The translations under genes were made by a program, and so were the position numbers. The notes beneath the pieces are model-generated. The model did not search any database and had not been told where the DNA came from. It saw nothing but the letters and a program-made list of their open reading frames with translations. A DNA stretch of 64,000 nt from the NCBI GenBank assembly GCA_021018995.1, contig CM037586.1:21442394-21506393 (forward strand), in the 5' to 3' direction. The DNA is from Chloranthus sessilifolius. Its lineage: Eukaryota; Streptophyta; Magnoliopsida; Chloranthales; Chloranthaceae. Each line of letters starts with the position of its first letter. Within the stretch, counting starts at the first letter, position 1. Positions 33,929 through 45,900 of the stretch are shown here, piece by piece.

Positions 33929-34089
33929 CAAATTGTAACATCCCTAAGTTTTAACCCATGAATCTAAGTAATGTCTATAGATCAAGTCTGATGGAAAGGA
34001 TTAAGTATAAGTAGGCTAGGTTATGGACTATTAACCCTCATACACCCAACCATGGTGTAGCTGTTTTATACCGAAGCCTAGGCCTTGGT

Positions 34090-34096
34090 TATAAAA
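34090..34096 (+). promoter_or_regulatory. LTR TATA box, solo LTR W
   Basis: TATAAAA, 157 bp into the LTR. Confidence 0.6.
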
Positions 34097-34333
34097 GAAA
34101 ATAAATGCCCTCATTTATTTTCACATTCAATGCTCTATTTATTGCTCATAATAAGGAATTAAGGGGAGAGTGTGGGTGAATCGGGTGTTGTATGCGAGTT
34201 GAATGCGAGAACGATTCGTTCTCGATGCTTGCGACGAACGGTTTGAAAGAAGAACAAACCTCTGTTCACTCGGTGAAACCCTAGTCCGATCTAGAATCAA
34301 GAATTGGGGATTCAGAGAAAATCAAGGTATGGA

Positions 34334-36413
34334 TGTGTGACACGGTTTGACTTGAAGCCCCTTATCGGTGAAAGTGGCCGAGACCAAGTCCCGAGCAAAC
34401 ACATAGCATACTGATTACAATGAAAACAAAGCAGAACCATGTCCAATGAAACATCATAGAAAAAAAAGAGAACTAGTACTATTCTTCAAAAGCTCAAAAT
34501 GATGGTTCTAATTCCATAAGATTCCTTATGGAAAAAGAACCGACAAGAACCACCGGTAAGGGCCGTACCTTACCGAAACATGGTTCACCAAAAGAAATAC
34601 AATCATTTGAAAAATTTACATCCTTTACAACCAAAGTTAAACCAACTCATCCTGAATCCTAGGGCTGGACTTACTCTGGCTTAATACAAAGAAAGCAGCT
34701 CTCAGGGTGAATCTCCTCCAAGCCCTTCCCCGAAGCTAGCTCAGAATCCTCCCTCTCTGAAATCTTGGTATCAACGTCTTCACATTAACCTGTGACATAT
34801 AGTCGAGGAATGAGCTTCATCCAAGCTCAGTAAGGAAAAACTCATAGCATACTTATTGTAACGGCAAACATAAATCTTATGGCATAAGGAAATAGAATAA
34901 TCGGGACGTGTGCACAGTGTATGGTCATGGCATGAAACATAGGTACAAAGCTTGTTCGAAATTCAAAAGACATAGCTCCACATCTTCCAACCAAAGAAAA
35001 GAAAAACTTAAAGTGGTATGCTTAAAGTAATAGAATGAGGAGGTATAGCCTCAAGCCCCCGATGGAATACCTACCATCGTCGCTCATATGAATCATTTTC
35101 ACATATATCCAAGGTCCGATAAAGTTGGACGCTTGGCCGAACATATTTACCGTCATGCGGTAGGAGTCACAAAACACATAGCACAAAGGTGTACGGATTA
35201 GCCGCCGTACCGGTCGGGTATTCACATAAAACCTTAAATCGAAGTGCGTACATATACCTCATCCCCGTGTAAAGTGATAATTATAACTTAGATCAAAGGT
35301 CGAAAAGAAGTGTGAAGACACTTACACAACACATTAGATTGAATCTTGAAAGATTCCACAACTCATACATGAATCGAAAACGTACGGATGCACATGTCCT
35401 TTCAAATTGAATTCGTAACCACACATATAATCAATTAAAATAAACATCATGTCATAACACACACATGTTAACGTAACAATGCACATGGTGTCAAGGGTTC
35501 CTTACCTCGAGATCTTAACCCGCACTAGCTCACATCGCCGTTTGGGTTAGCCCATTCATCATACAATACTAAGTCACCTCAAATATAATATCCAATGTTC
35601 ACTCATTAGAACAATGCTAAACATGTTAGGATAACTCCCCTCAAAATCTCACAGTCAAAACTTACCAAAATTCTGAATCTGAGAATTTCGATCAATCGAA
35701 TCCCAATTTCGATTGATAGAAATCACATTTTGATCGATCAAACTAAATTCAATTGGTCGAGCTCTCACAAAAGCCAAAAATCAAACATAGTTAGATCGAG
35801 CGAATCCCCTTTCGGTCGATCAAAAACTTATAATTCGATCGATTAAAAATATTTCGATTGGTCGAATCTTCCAAAAGCAATTTAGCTATCACACAGTTCG
35901 ATCGAACGAATCTTACTTCGATCAATCAAAAACTCTAATTCGATCGATCGAATATATTCAGAGGGTTATTTCACATTCCTATTTATATACGTTTCGATTG
36001 ATTGAGTGTGAGATTCGATCGATCGAATATGTTTCGTTCGATCGAATTTAACTTCGACGGAACGAATTTTATTCAACTTCGTTTTTCATACATTTAAGTC
36101 CATTTTGATCGATCGAATTCAATTCCGATCAATCGAAATGAGCAGATTCCAACAGTCCTAGGGTTTTCACCCTCATTCTCACCTCCTCTTTAAATCAAAC
36201 CAGATTCTTGCGTGTTCTTGATCTTAAATTACATAAAAACAACCACTAATACACATTCAAGTTTTATCCTTAGTTTATGTACCTCTATTTCCTCTGGATC
36301 TCCAATTTCTAGCATCTAACTTTGACTAGGGTTCATCAAAAGATCAACGGCTCGATCGTCACTTCAAATCCGTACAATAATCTTCAAAAACGGATCAAGC
36401 TCACATCCCTAAG
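34334..36413 (-). repeat. Element C 3' LTR, 5' end deleted
   Basis: Close copy of 42857-44897. The counterpart of 44898-45201 is missing. Palindrome array at 35685-36150. Second donor-like GAG/GTAAGG at 35505-35504. In the acidic-frame region the first codon after the acceptor is TAA, unlike the 5' copy. Confidence 0.92.
35685..36150 (-). repeat. Palindrome array in C 3' LTR (TTCGATCGATCGAA type)
   Basis: Irregular copies of ATTCGATCGATCGAAT and one- or two-mismatch variants. Same place as the TCGATTAATCGA arrays of A/B/D, with a different motif. Confidence 0.88.
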
Positions 36414-37401
36414 TAGGTGCATCTTGTGGTTGAGGAGGGACAGGAGGCACTTGAGGGGCTGGCTATAGGTGTTGTTTCAGCCGGTTATAAGTCTTCCTCC
36501 ACTGCTTAAAGGTGTAGAACATCACATTGTCGGAGGACCTAAGCTCCCTGGAGGAGATCTTGTGCACGGAGGTCGCGGCATACTCATCAAGCATAGCCGA
36601 GACCAAACTTGCATACGGTATACACTCCTCGGGCTTTTCCGCCCCTGCCAACAGCTTCTTCCTCCCATGCTTGATTCCCTCAAAAACCCCTGCGACGGCA
36701 TCAAACCATTTACCCTGAAAAGCCGCGAATAGGGCTTCCATCAACATCCCTAATCTCTCAGTCTTGTGGCGGATCAGGTAGAGATTGCACTTGAAGATTG
36801 TGTCGAGCATTCACATATAGCTCGGTAAATGGGCTCGCCTAATGGCTCGACCCAGTGCAACTCGTCCTCCAGTCATCTGCTTGGCCACATAGGTATGGGT
36901 CAAATTTGGGGGTAACAAGTTAATCCCCTCGCCATAACCGTCAAAACATTCCAACGCTCTACAAGCCATTGCGTGGGTAAAAACATATGTCTTCCCATCA
37001 ACTTTGGTACAAATGGTATTAGGGTCAGGGCCATCAAACATATTTTGGTAAAACAAGTGCACAAGGCGTGAGTAATAGTACTAATGAATGGGTTTTAGTA
37101 GATTATCCAATCCCGCCTTGCTCAAATGGTCAAGTGCCCAAGCGTCAACGCCGGGCACATTGGGCGTTTCAAATAAGGCTGGATCGATGGTGTACTCAAA
37201 GGCAAAACCCTTGTTGGCCCACCATTCGTTTGGTTGGTCACGCTGGGGAGTTTGCGGAGCAACTGGTTGCTCGGCAGGTTGTTGTGGTGGTGGAATAGGT
37301 GGCTGTGGTGGAGGTTTTGGTGGCTGCGAAGGACCCGGAGTGATCTTGGGTCTCTTCGATGTAGGGGTTTTAGAAGTGGCAGCCTTCTTCTTAGGTGCCA
37401 T
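36414..37401 (-). pseudogene. ORF3, element C (diverged, two stops, tail deleted)
   Basis: The ATG is at 37401-37399. Lys/Thr/Pro-rich start, long Pro/Gln stretch, then Asn-Glu-Trp-Trp-Ala and the rest of the globular part in one frame. The signature reads LPSYM, stop, MLDTIFKCNLYLIRH, the stop replacing the Trp seen in A. Another stop is at about 37081-37083. After the last stop the frame continues Pro-rich until it meets the deleted LTR at 36413. Many amino-acid differences from A/B/D but few indels point to an old shared gene rather than a recent capture. Confidence 0.82.
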
Positions 37402-37639
37402 GGTTCAAAGAACCAAACTAGGGTTCTAAAAAAAAAATAAAAAATTTAACTCAAATCAGAGAAAGAAGAATTCAAAATTAAAATTTACCGGTTTGAGGAG
37501 GTTTGGATTCGATTTCTTGGAGGATATAGCACAATAGGTCGTTCGTTTGATCCCCCCAAATGTAAAAACCTTCAATAAGCTAACGAGAGCCCTAAAATTT
37601 TCAGAAAATTTGAACATAAGGACGCGGTTCACACATATA

Positions 37640-37890
37640 AAGGCAATATTTGATCAATCGAGCTTGTCATGCCTACAGAAATTTCTGATCGAACGAAAAA
37701 AATTTCGTCTGGTCGAAAAGAAATTCGATCGATCAAATTTAAATTCGATCGAACGAATTTAATAAGCTTTAAAATACAGGAAAAATTGACTTTCTGCCAA
37801 GGTATTTCGATCGGTCGATTTACACCTCGATCGATCAAAATCATATTCGATCAAACGAAAATGAACTTCGATCGATCGAATTTGCAGAAC
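37640..37890 (-). repeat. Palindrome array upstream of ORF3, element C
   Basis: Copies of TTCGATCGATCGAA and close variants (GAACGAA, GGTCGA) between pol and ORF3, matching C's LTR motif and not that of A/B/D. A weak TATA-like TTTATATG lies at about 37645, some 244 bp before the ORF3 ATG. Confidence 0.85.
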
Positions 37891-38030
37891 AACAGAATTT
37901 TTGTGTTTTTGAATTTTCTTTCTCGTTCTCATGCTTCAACATCCAATTCATCCCTATCATTGATCATTCAAAGTATTTACATATAATTTGATCACAAAGG
38001 ACCATTACAAAAAAAATTTCCTTCTCATGA

Positions 38031-41000
38031 TTACTCAAACAATGAAGGATGTTGGGCGCGAATCTCGGCTTCGCGTTCCCACATTGCTTCCACTCTAGAG
38101 TGATTTTTCCATTGGACTAACACCAAAGGAATCCGTTTTGTGAGTAACACTTCCTCGGTTCGGTCTAAAATTTGTATTGGTTCTTCAATGACCGTCAGAT
38201 CCCTATAAACTTCCATAGGTGGTGCATCGAGGATATGAGTTGGGTCTCGCACGTAGTTCCGCAACATTGAAACGTGAAATACGTCGTGCACTCTATCAAG
38301 TTGTGGGGGTAATGCGACCCTATATGCAACTTCACCCACTCTCCCCAATACCTCGAATGGTCCAATAAAGTGAGGACTCAACTTTCTGTGCTTTCCAAAG
38401 AGCATCACACCCTTCATTGGGGATATCTTTAAAAACATGTGATCTCCCATTTGAAAGTCCATGCTTGAGCGCTTAATATCCGCGTAGCTCTTCTAGTGAC
38501 TCTGCACCATCCTGATTCTTTCTCTTATAATACGGACGGTCTCAGCATTTTTCCTGATGACTTTCAGTCCCAACACAAATCTGTCACCTGTTTCCTCCCA
38601 ATTGATCGGAGACTTATATCTTCAATAATCTGATTGACTCTCTCTGTCTAACCATCGGTCTATGGATGAAATGCAAAACTAAAGTCCAATCTCGTGCCCA
38701 TACCTTCTTTGAATCTTTGCCAGAATACTTATGTGTACAATGGATCACGATCGGACACAATGCTAGTAGGAATACTGTGGAGTCGCACAATTTCTTTCAT
38801 ATATAAATTCTCTAACTTGCTTGTAGTGTATGTCGTATTGTAGGGTAAGAAGTGAGCCGACTTCGTCAATCGATCCACTACCACCCATATTGCATTGTGG
38901 CGTCTCGTCGTCCTTGGTAATCCCACAATGAAGTCCATAGAAATGGACTCCCACATCCACACCGATATTGGTAGAGGTTGTAATAGACCTGCTGGGTGTC
39001 TATGATCCACCTTTACTTGTTGACACACCAGACACTTTGACACATATTTCGCGATATCTTTCTTCAATCCTCTCCACCAATAACACTTCTGCAAATCTTG
39101 GTACATCTTAGTACCGCCCGGATGAATGGCATACTTGGACTTATGAGCTTCGTCTAATATGGTCTGCCTCAGCTCGGCATCCACAGGTATGCATATGCGG
39201 CCACAGAATAGTAATGATTCATCTTCTTTGACAGAAAAATCCTCCCTTTCATCTGCAATCACCTTTTTACGTATCCTCACCAGCTCTAGGTCTTTCATCT
39301 GGAGTTCATAAATGCGATCAAAAATAGTTGGTGTGATCGTGAGATTTGCCAACACTACCCCGATATCCTTGACTTCAATGTTCTTATCATACAACGAAAT
39401 GTCTTCCAATAGTTTCCATCGTCGAAGTCCCGCTAGGAGACTAGCTAACTGAGCAGCATTCTTTCTACTCAATGTGTCAGCCGAGATGTTAGCTTTACCT
39501 GGGTGATATTGTATAGTGCAGTCATAGTCCTTGAGAAACTCAATCCACCGCCGTTGCCTCATATTCAATTCTTTCTGCGTAAATAAATACTTGAGGCTTT
39601 TATGGTCCGTGAAGATCTCAAAGGTCTCACCATACAGGTAATGCCTCCAAATCTTAAGTGCAAAGATCACTGCAGCTAACTCTAGATCGTGCGTCAGGTA
39701 GTTCTTCTCGTGCTCCTTCAACTGTCTTGACCCATAGGCTATGACCTTACTGCTTTGATTCAGTACACAACCCAAACCACCATATGACGCATCACTGTAA
39801 AAAGCGAATCCCCCACTGCCTGACAGAATAGCCAATACTGTAGCAAAGGTAAGCCATTTCTTGAGTTCTTGGAAGCTCTCTTCACATTCCTTGGTCCACT
39901 CAAATTTTGCATTCTTCCTTATAAGTCGGGTGAGTGGCCCTGAAATCTTGGAGAAACCTTCCATAAAGCGTCAGTAATATCCAGCTAGACCGAGGAAACT
40001 AAAAATCTCCGTCATGGTCTTGGGTTGTTCCCAATCTAACATTGCCTCAATCTTTGTCGGATCAACAGTTACACCTACTTCTGATACTACGTGATCGAGA
40101 AAACTCACTTATTCAAGCCAGAATTCACACTTGCTGAGTTTGGCATACAGCTGGTGTTCACGTAGGGTCTGTAAGGAAATGCACAAATGATGTTCGTGTT
40201 CTTTTATGGTCTTTGAATAAATTAGAATGTCGTCCACAAACACCACTACGCATGTATTAAGGTGTTGTTTAAAGACTCGATTCATGAGGTCCATAAACGA
40301 GGCTGGTGCATTCATCAAGCTGAAAGGCATCACTAAGAATTAGTAATTCCCATATCCAGTCCTGAATGCTATCTTCTACACATCTTCGGCCTTCACCTTT
40401 AGTTGATGATACCCGGATCTCAAGTCAATCTTTGTAAAGAACTTTTCCCCTTGCAATTGGTCGAATAGATCTTCGATCCTGAGCAAAGGGTACTTGTTCT
40501 TGATCGTGAGCTTGTTCAATTGACGGTAGTCAATGCAAAGTCTCATCGGCCCGTCTTTCTTCTTAACTAAGAAGACCGGTGCTCCCTAAGGGGACACACT
40601 TGGCCTTATAAAGCCCTTATCTAACAGTTCCTGTAATTGCTCCTTCAACTCCTTCAGTTCAGCTGGAACCATTCTGTATCGGGCTTTGGAAACTGGTTCA
40701 GTGCTTGGAGATAAGTCAATAGCAAATTCGATCTCCCGATCAAGTGGCAAGCCTGGTAACTAATCAAGAAATACGTCCTCAAACTCATAGGCAATTGGGA
40801 TATCGAAAATAATGTTCTTTGCTTCCTTTTGCTCTTGCAGGAATGCTAGATATCCCTCGCATCCATTCTTCATCATCCGCTTAGCTCGTACTACAAAGAT
40901 TATCGGCGCTACCTTCCCTTTCTCACCAATAAACCAGAAAGATTTCTGTCTGGGTGGACGAAAAGTGACTACTTTCTGCAGACAATCTACATTGGCATGA

Positions 41001-41298
41001 TATACACATAGACAATTCATGTCAAGTAGTACATCAAGTCCTTGCATGTTCAACAAGATAAGATTCGTGATAGTCTCTTGATCCTCCACTTGCACGATCA
41101 CTGATCGGTAACACGTGTCTGCAGTCACTATACTTACTGTAGGAACAGAAACATCCAAAATAAAATCCAACTCCTCGAGAATAATCTTTAATTTCCCCAT
41201 GAATTCTGGAGTTATATACGAGTGGGTAGACCCTGGGTCTAACAAAATTCGTGCAACACAACAATCGCCGTCGTTTTCTCAATAAAATTGTAGCATAC
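38031..41298 (-). pseudogene. pol: pol, element C (broken)
   Basis: Protease Asp-Pro-Gly-Ser-Thr near 41240, RT with FVDD near 40227, RNase H about 39840-39580, integrase zinc region and core about 39170-38650, GPY/F and chromodomain 38462-38031. Stops interrupt the protease start (TGA near 41282), 40757, several RT sites (near 40590, 40380, 40350, 40110), 38726 and others. About 160 bp of integrase around 38625 appears deleted: the sequence after the catalytic Glu jumps to the Pro-Ile-Asn-Trp-Glu-Glu segment. The catalytic Asp, Asp and Glu are all still visible, unlike in A and B. Confidence 0.88.
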
Positions 41299-41438
41299 CT
41301 ATATATCATTTAACATATTCACTACGTTCAGAAATGCATGTCATTATCACACAAAGTGAGCCTAGAAGTTTTTCTATCAATGCACTTTCTTCATCTAGAA
41401 GAAAAATAATGAGTTCAAACATAACAAGAAGGTTATAC
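41299..41438 (-). other. Intron at the gag/protease junction, element C (140 bp)
   Basis: Minus strand: CAAG/GTATAA donor at 41438, acceptor ATATAG ending at 41299. Same codon phase and flanking amino acids as in A, B and D, although the intron sequence is different. This supports a real, old intron. Confidence 0.78.
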
Positions 41439-42733
41439 CTTGGATTACATCGTTGCTTGTCCGGGCGTCTGCCGCTGTCACGGCAAAGGCACGAACTTGA
41501 ACAATAGGTCTCGTGGATTGTGTAGGTCTCGATGCGGTAGCAGTTGAGAAAGTGCCCTCCTTTCTCATCTCGGGACAGTCTCGTATCATATGGCCTACTT
41601 TCCCACATTTAAAATATCCGCCCGTGTCCCGTCTACAATCCGATGTTTTATGCGGTTTGCCGCAACGGGCACATTTTAGTTGTGGACTTGTAGATGCCAC
41701 TCTAGAAGGTCCTTGTGTAACAGATGCCCTAGACATTTGAGTCTGAGTAGGGCCCTCTCTGCGGAACAGTCTCATAGAAGTGAAAGTATTTGACCTCGGA
41801 TAATTTGCATAGGCTGGTCTTAAAACTGGAGCAGGTGCTGACAACCTTGGCTTTTTATTCCCCGAGTCATAGTTACTCACCCTCCCCGGACTTGGCTTGT
41901 TCTTCCACTCACGTCTTTTGTTGATGTCCCTTTCTGCAATGATGGCCTTTCCCATCACATCAGCATATGCTTCCAATTCAAATATGGACACTCTCTCCTG
42001 TATATTCGGTCTCAGGCCTTCTTGGAATCTGTTAGCCTTCATTTCTTCAATAGCTACCAATTCTAGTGCAAATCTTGATAACCTCACAAACTCGTTGTCG
42101 TACTCCCGTACGGTCATGCTCCCCTGTACAAGATTCCTAAAGTCCTTCAACTGATTCCGGACTTGCTTAGGAAAGTACTCCTTGTTAAATGCCATTACAA
42201 AGTCTGCCCACGTCCATGGGTTGTACGGACCCTCAGCTTATCCTTTCCTCAACATCAGCTTCCACCAAGCATCAGCATCGCCTTCTAGTTGGAAAGAAGC
42301 CCAACCAACTTTCTCATGCTCAGGGCTTTGCAATCTCTCCAATAATTTCTCCATCTGTTTAAACCACTTCTCTGCTTCAAGCGGATCAGTCTACCGTGGA
42401 ACACAGGAGGTCTCAATCTCCTTAAATCTACAAATGAGGATGGCAACAAAGCAGGAGGTGGTGGTGGTGGCGGTTGCTGCTGATGGCAACGTTGTTTGCG
42501 GCCAATAACGTCGCCTGCTCAGTCAGAAGTGTAGTCTGCTGGGTCTGCTGAGCCATAGCAGCGGCTATAGCCTCCATAACCCTGGCCATCCTATCAGAAG
42601 ACTCATCTCTATGACCTCTCTCCGCCTCAGGAGGTGGTCTCTGCTCTCCTCCGGAACTCGAAGGAATATCCTCCATACACCTTTCACCTCTTTGGCGACT
42701 TCCCCTAGGTTTACCTCTTCCTCGCTGATCTAT
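41439..42733 (-). pseudogene. gag: gag, element C (broken; start codon changed)
   Basis: The expected start reads ATA at 42733-42731. An Arg/Gly-rich start and an Ala/Gln-rich helix follow to 42428. A Trp-rich gag core with a YFP motif is near 42180, then a long open stretch 42195-41395. The first short Cys/His motif is intact (Cys-Ala-Arg-Cys, near 41660). The second zinc knuckle has lost its first Cys (Tyr). Frameshift near 42430, stops near 42390 and 42240. Exon 1 ends at 41439 in phase 1. If the intron is retained, gag gains 15 residues and stops at 41395. Confidence 0.84.
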
Positions 42734-42843
42734 TAGAATCTGTTACAATGAAACAAAACACTCATTAACAGACAGTCCCTAGTATCCAACAAAATCTCAA
42801 TCTCGAAATAGTTTAAGACTTGTCAGACGTCTCTAAAAGCCTA

Positions 42844-42855
42844 CTCTGATGCCAA
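42844..42855 (-). other. Primer binding site, element C
   Basis: Minus strand TTGGCATCAGAG, one mismatch to the Met-tRNA type, one base from the LTR end (TCATA). Confidence 0.8.
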
Positions 42856-43133
42856 CTATGACATTGAGTTTGGCACCCGAAGCCAGCGTCGTCGATGAAA
42901 TTTGTGGCAATGAATCATCATAGAAAAAAAGAGAACTAGTATTATTCTTCAAAAGCTCAAAATGACGATTCTAATTCCATATGATTCCTTATGGAAAAAT
43001 AACCGACAAGAACCACAGGTAAGGGCCATATCTTACCGAAACATGGTTCACCAAAAGAAATACAATCATTTGTAAAATTTATATCCTTTACAATCAAAGT
43101 TAAACCAACACATCCTGAATCCTAGGGCTGGAC

Positions 43134-43252
43134 TTACTCTGGCTTAATACAAAGAAAGCAGCTCTCAGGGTGAATCTCCTCCAAGTCCTTCCTCGAAACT
43201 AGCTCAGAATCCTCCCTCTCGAAAATCCTGGTATCAACGTCTTCACCTGAAC
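43134..43252 (-). other. Acidic exon-like frame in C 5' LTR (119 nt)
   Basis: After TATGTTACAG on the minus strand, a phase-1 frame of 39 codons to TAA, rich in Glu/Asp with Glu-Asp-Ser and Leu-Glu-Glu-Ile. Related to the W version but longer than the 104 nt of A/B/D/X. Confidence 0.4.
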
Positions 43253-44149
43253 CTGTAACATATAGTCGAGGAATGAGCTTCATCCAAGCTCAGTAAGGAA
43301 AAACTCATAGCATGCTTATTGTAATGGCAAACATAGATCTTATGGCATAAGGAAACAGAATAATCGGGACGTATGCACAGTGTATGGTCATGACATGAAA
43401 CATAGGTACAAAGCTTGTTCGAAATTCAAAAGAGATAGGTCCACATCTTCTTCCAACCGAAGAAAAGAAAAACTTAAAGTGGTATGCTTAAAGTAATAGA
43501 ATGAGGAGCTATAGCCTCAAGCCCCCGATGGAATACCCACCATTGTCACTCATATGAATCATTTTCACATATATCCAAGGTCCAATAAAGTTGGACGCTT
43601 GGCCGAACATATTTACCGTCATGCGATAGGAGTCACAAAATACATAGCACAAAGGTGTACGGATTAGCTGCCGTACCAGTCGGGTATTCACATAAAACCT
43701 TAAATCGAAGTGCATACATATAGCTCATCGCCCTGTAAAGTGATAATTATAACTTAAATCAAAGGTTGGAAAAAAGTGTGAAGATACTTGCACAACGCAT
43801 TACATTGAATCTTGAAAGATTTCACAACTCATACATGAATCAAAAACGTACGGATGCACATGTCCTTCCAAATTGAATTCGTAACCACACATATAATCAA
43901 TTCAAAGAAACATCACGTCATAACACACACATGTTAACGTAACAATGCACATAGTGTCAAGTATTCCTTACCTCAAGATCTTAACCTGCACTAGCTCACA
44001 CCGCCGTTTGGGTTAGCCCCTTCATCATACAATACTAAGTCACCTAAAATATGAAATTCAATGTTCACTCATTAGAATAATGCTAAACATGTTAGGATAA
44101 CTCCCCTCAAAATCTTACAGTCAAAATTTACCAAAATTCTAAATATGGG

Positions 44150-44640
44150 AATTTCGATCGATCGAATCCCAATTTTGATTGATCGAAATCACGTTTCGAT
44201 CGATCGAACTAAATTTGATCAGTCAAGCTCTCACAGAAGCCAAAAATAAACATAGTTCGATCAAATGAATCCCCTTTCAGTCGATCGAAAACATATAATT
44301 CGATCGATCAAAAATATTTCGATCAGTTGAATCTTCCAAAACCAATTTAGCTATCACACAATTTGATCGAATGAATCTTACTTTGATCAGTCGAAAACTA
44401 TAATTCGATCGATCGAATATATTTCGATCGATCGAGTTCTCACAGAGGGTTTTTCCACGTTCCTGTTTATATACCTTTTGATCGATCGAGTGTGAGATTC
44501 GATCGATCGAATATGTTTCGTTCAATCGAATTTAACTTCGACCGAACGAATTTTATTCAACTTTGATTTTCATACATTTAAGTCCATTTCGATCGTTCGA
44601 ATTCAATTCTAATCGATCGAAATGAGCGAATTTCAACAGT
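44150..44640 (-). repeat. Palindrome array in C 5' LTR
   Basis: TTCGATCGATCGAA-type units, sister to 35685-36150 with visible unit differences. Confidence 0.88.
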
Positions 44641-45339
44641 CCTAAGGTTTTTACCCTCGTTCTCACCTCCTCTTCAAATCAAACCCGATTCTTGCATGTT
44701 CTTGATCTTAAATTACATAAAAACAACCACTAATACACATTCAAGTTTTAGCCTTAGTTTATGTACCTCTATTTCCTCTGAATCTCCAATTCCTAGTGTC
44801 TAACTTTGACTAGGGTTCATCGAAAGATCAACGGCTCGATCGTCGCTTCAAATCCGTACAACAATCTTCAAAAATGGATCAAGCTCACATCCCTAAGCAA
44901 TCAATGTCGTAGTCGCCTCTCTCTCTCTTCTTAACTCTTGGTGATCTGCAATAACTAGGGCATTGAATGGTTATAATTCCTTTTATAACCATAGTCTTAG
45001 GTTTTGATACAAAGCGATCACGCCTAGGTTGGGTGTACGAAGGTGCACTAACCTTCAACCTAGCCTTCATACGTCAAATCTCATCCGTTGGATTTGATCT
45101 ATAGACATTACATAGACTATCGATACCATCTCCGACATGCGGACCATCGGCTCACATACCGAGGCAATTAGTTCTATGTCTAAAATGTTTGGGACGTTAC
45201 AATGGAATTTAAGGCTAGATCATGAAATTGTGTTAGTTGTCATTTTTATTCAATTTAGGATCAAAGAATCATAAGAAATGGGGTTTGATTTGGGAAAGAA
45301 AAGAGAACGAGTGTGAACAAGAACAGATGAAATTTGTTC

Positions 45340-45900
45340 ATTTCGACTGATCAAAATTTGGTTCGATCAATCGAAATGGACTTAAGTAGGAAGAATTCAA
45401 AGTCTAAAGAAATTCATTCGATTGAAATCAATTTCGATTGAACGAAATGTGTTTCAATCGATCGAAACGTATAGAATACAGATTTTGAAAATCTTGCTGT
45501 GAGGATTCGACTGATCGACATATTTTTGATCGATCGAATTACAAATTTGATCGATCGAATTAAAATCTGTTCGATCAAAATGTGTGGTTGTTAATTAGCT
45601 TCTGAGGGATTCGACCGATCAAAATATTTTTAATCGATCAAATTATATGAATTCGATCGACCGAATTAGGATTCGTTCGATCGAACTATGTTTTGGTCAA
45701 TTGGTTTCTACGGGATTCGACCGATCAAAATTATTTATGATCGATCAAATTTGTGATTCTTTCAATCGAATTGGAAAATTGTTCGATCAAACTGAGGAAG
45801 TGTCATATATGTTCTGAGGAGTTCGACCGATCGAAATGAGTTCGATCGATCGAAACTGGATTTCGATTGATCGAAATTCCTAGATTCGAGATTTTGCTGT
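45340..45900 (+). repeat. Palindrome array in solo LTR W
   Basis: Copies and variants of TTCGATCGATCGAA in the same LTR position as C's array. Confidence 0.88.

Larger units (their letters stand above)
34334..45201 (-). mobile_element. Element C: Tekay-type chromovirus with ORF3, minus strand (10,868 bp)
   Basis: Bounded by ATGGA (34329-34333, 45202-45206), inserted in solo LTR W. Read on the minus strand: 5' LTR 45201-42857, primer site, gag, intron, pol, palindrome spacer, ORF3, then a shortened 3' LTR 36413-34334. The join between ORF3 and the 3' LTR lacks the ORF3 tail, the polypurine tract and the first 304 bp of the LTR. It represents a different subfamily from A/B/D, with diverged ORF3 and a different palindrome. 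Confidence 0.95.
42857..45201 (-). repeat. Element C 5' LTR
   Basis: 2,345 bp, TGTAACGTCC at 45201 to TCATA at 42857 on the minus strand. TATAAAA at 44987-44981, first donor-like GAG/GTACAT at 44766, array at 44640-44150, second donor-like GAG/GTAAGG at 43971, acceptor at 43253. Confidence 0.93.
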
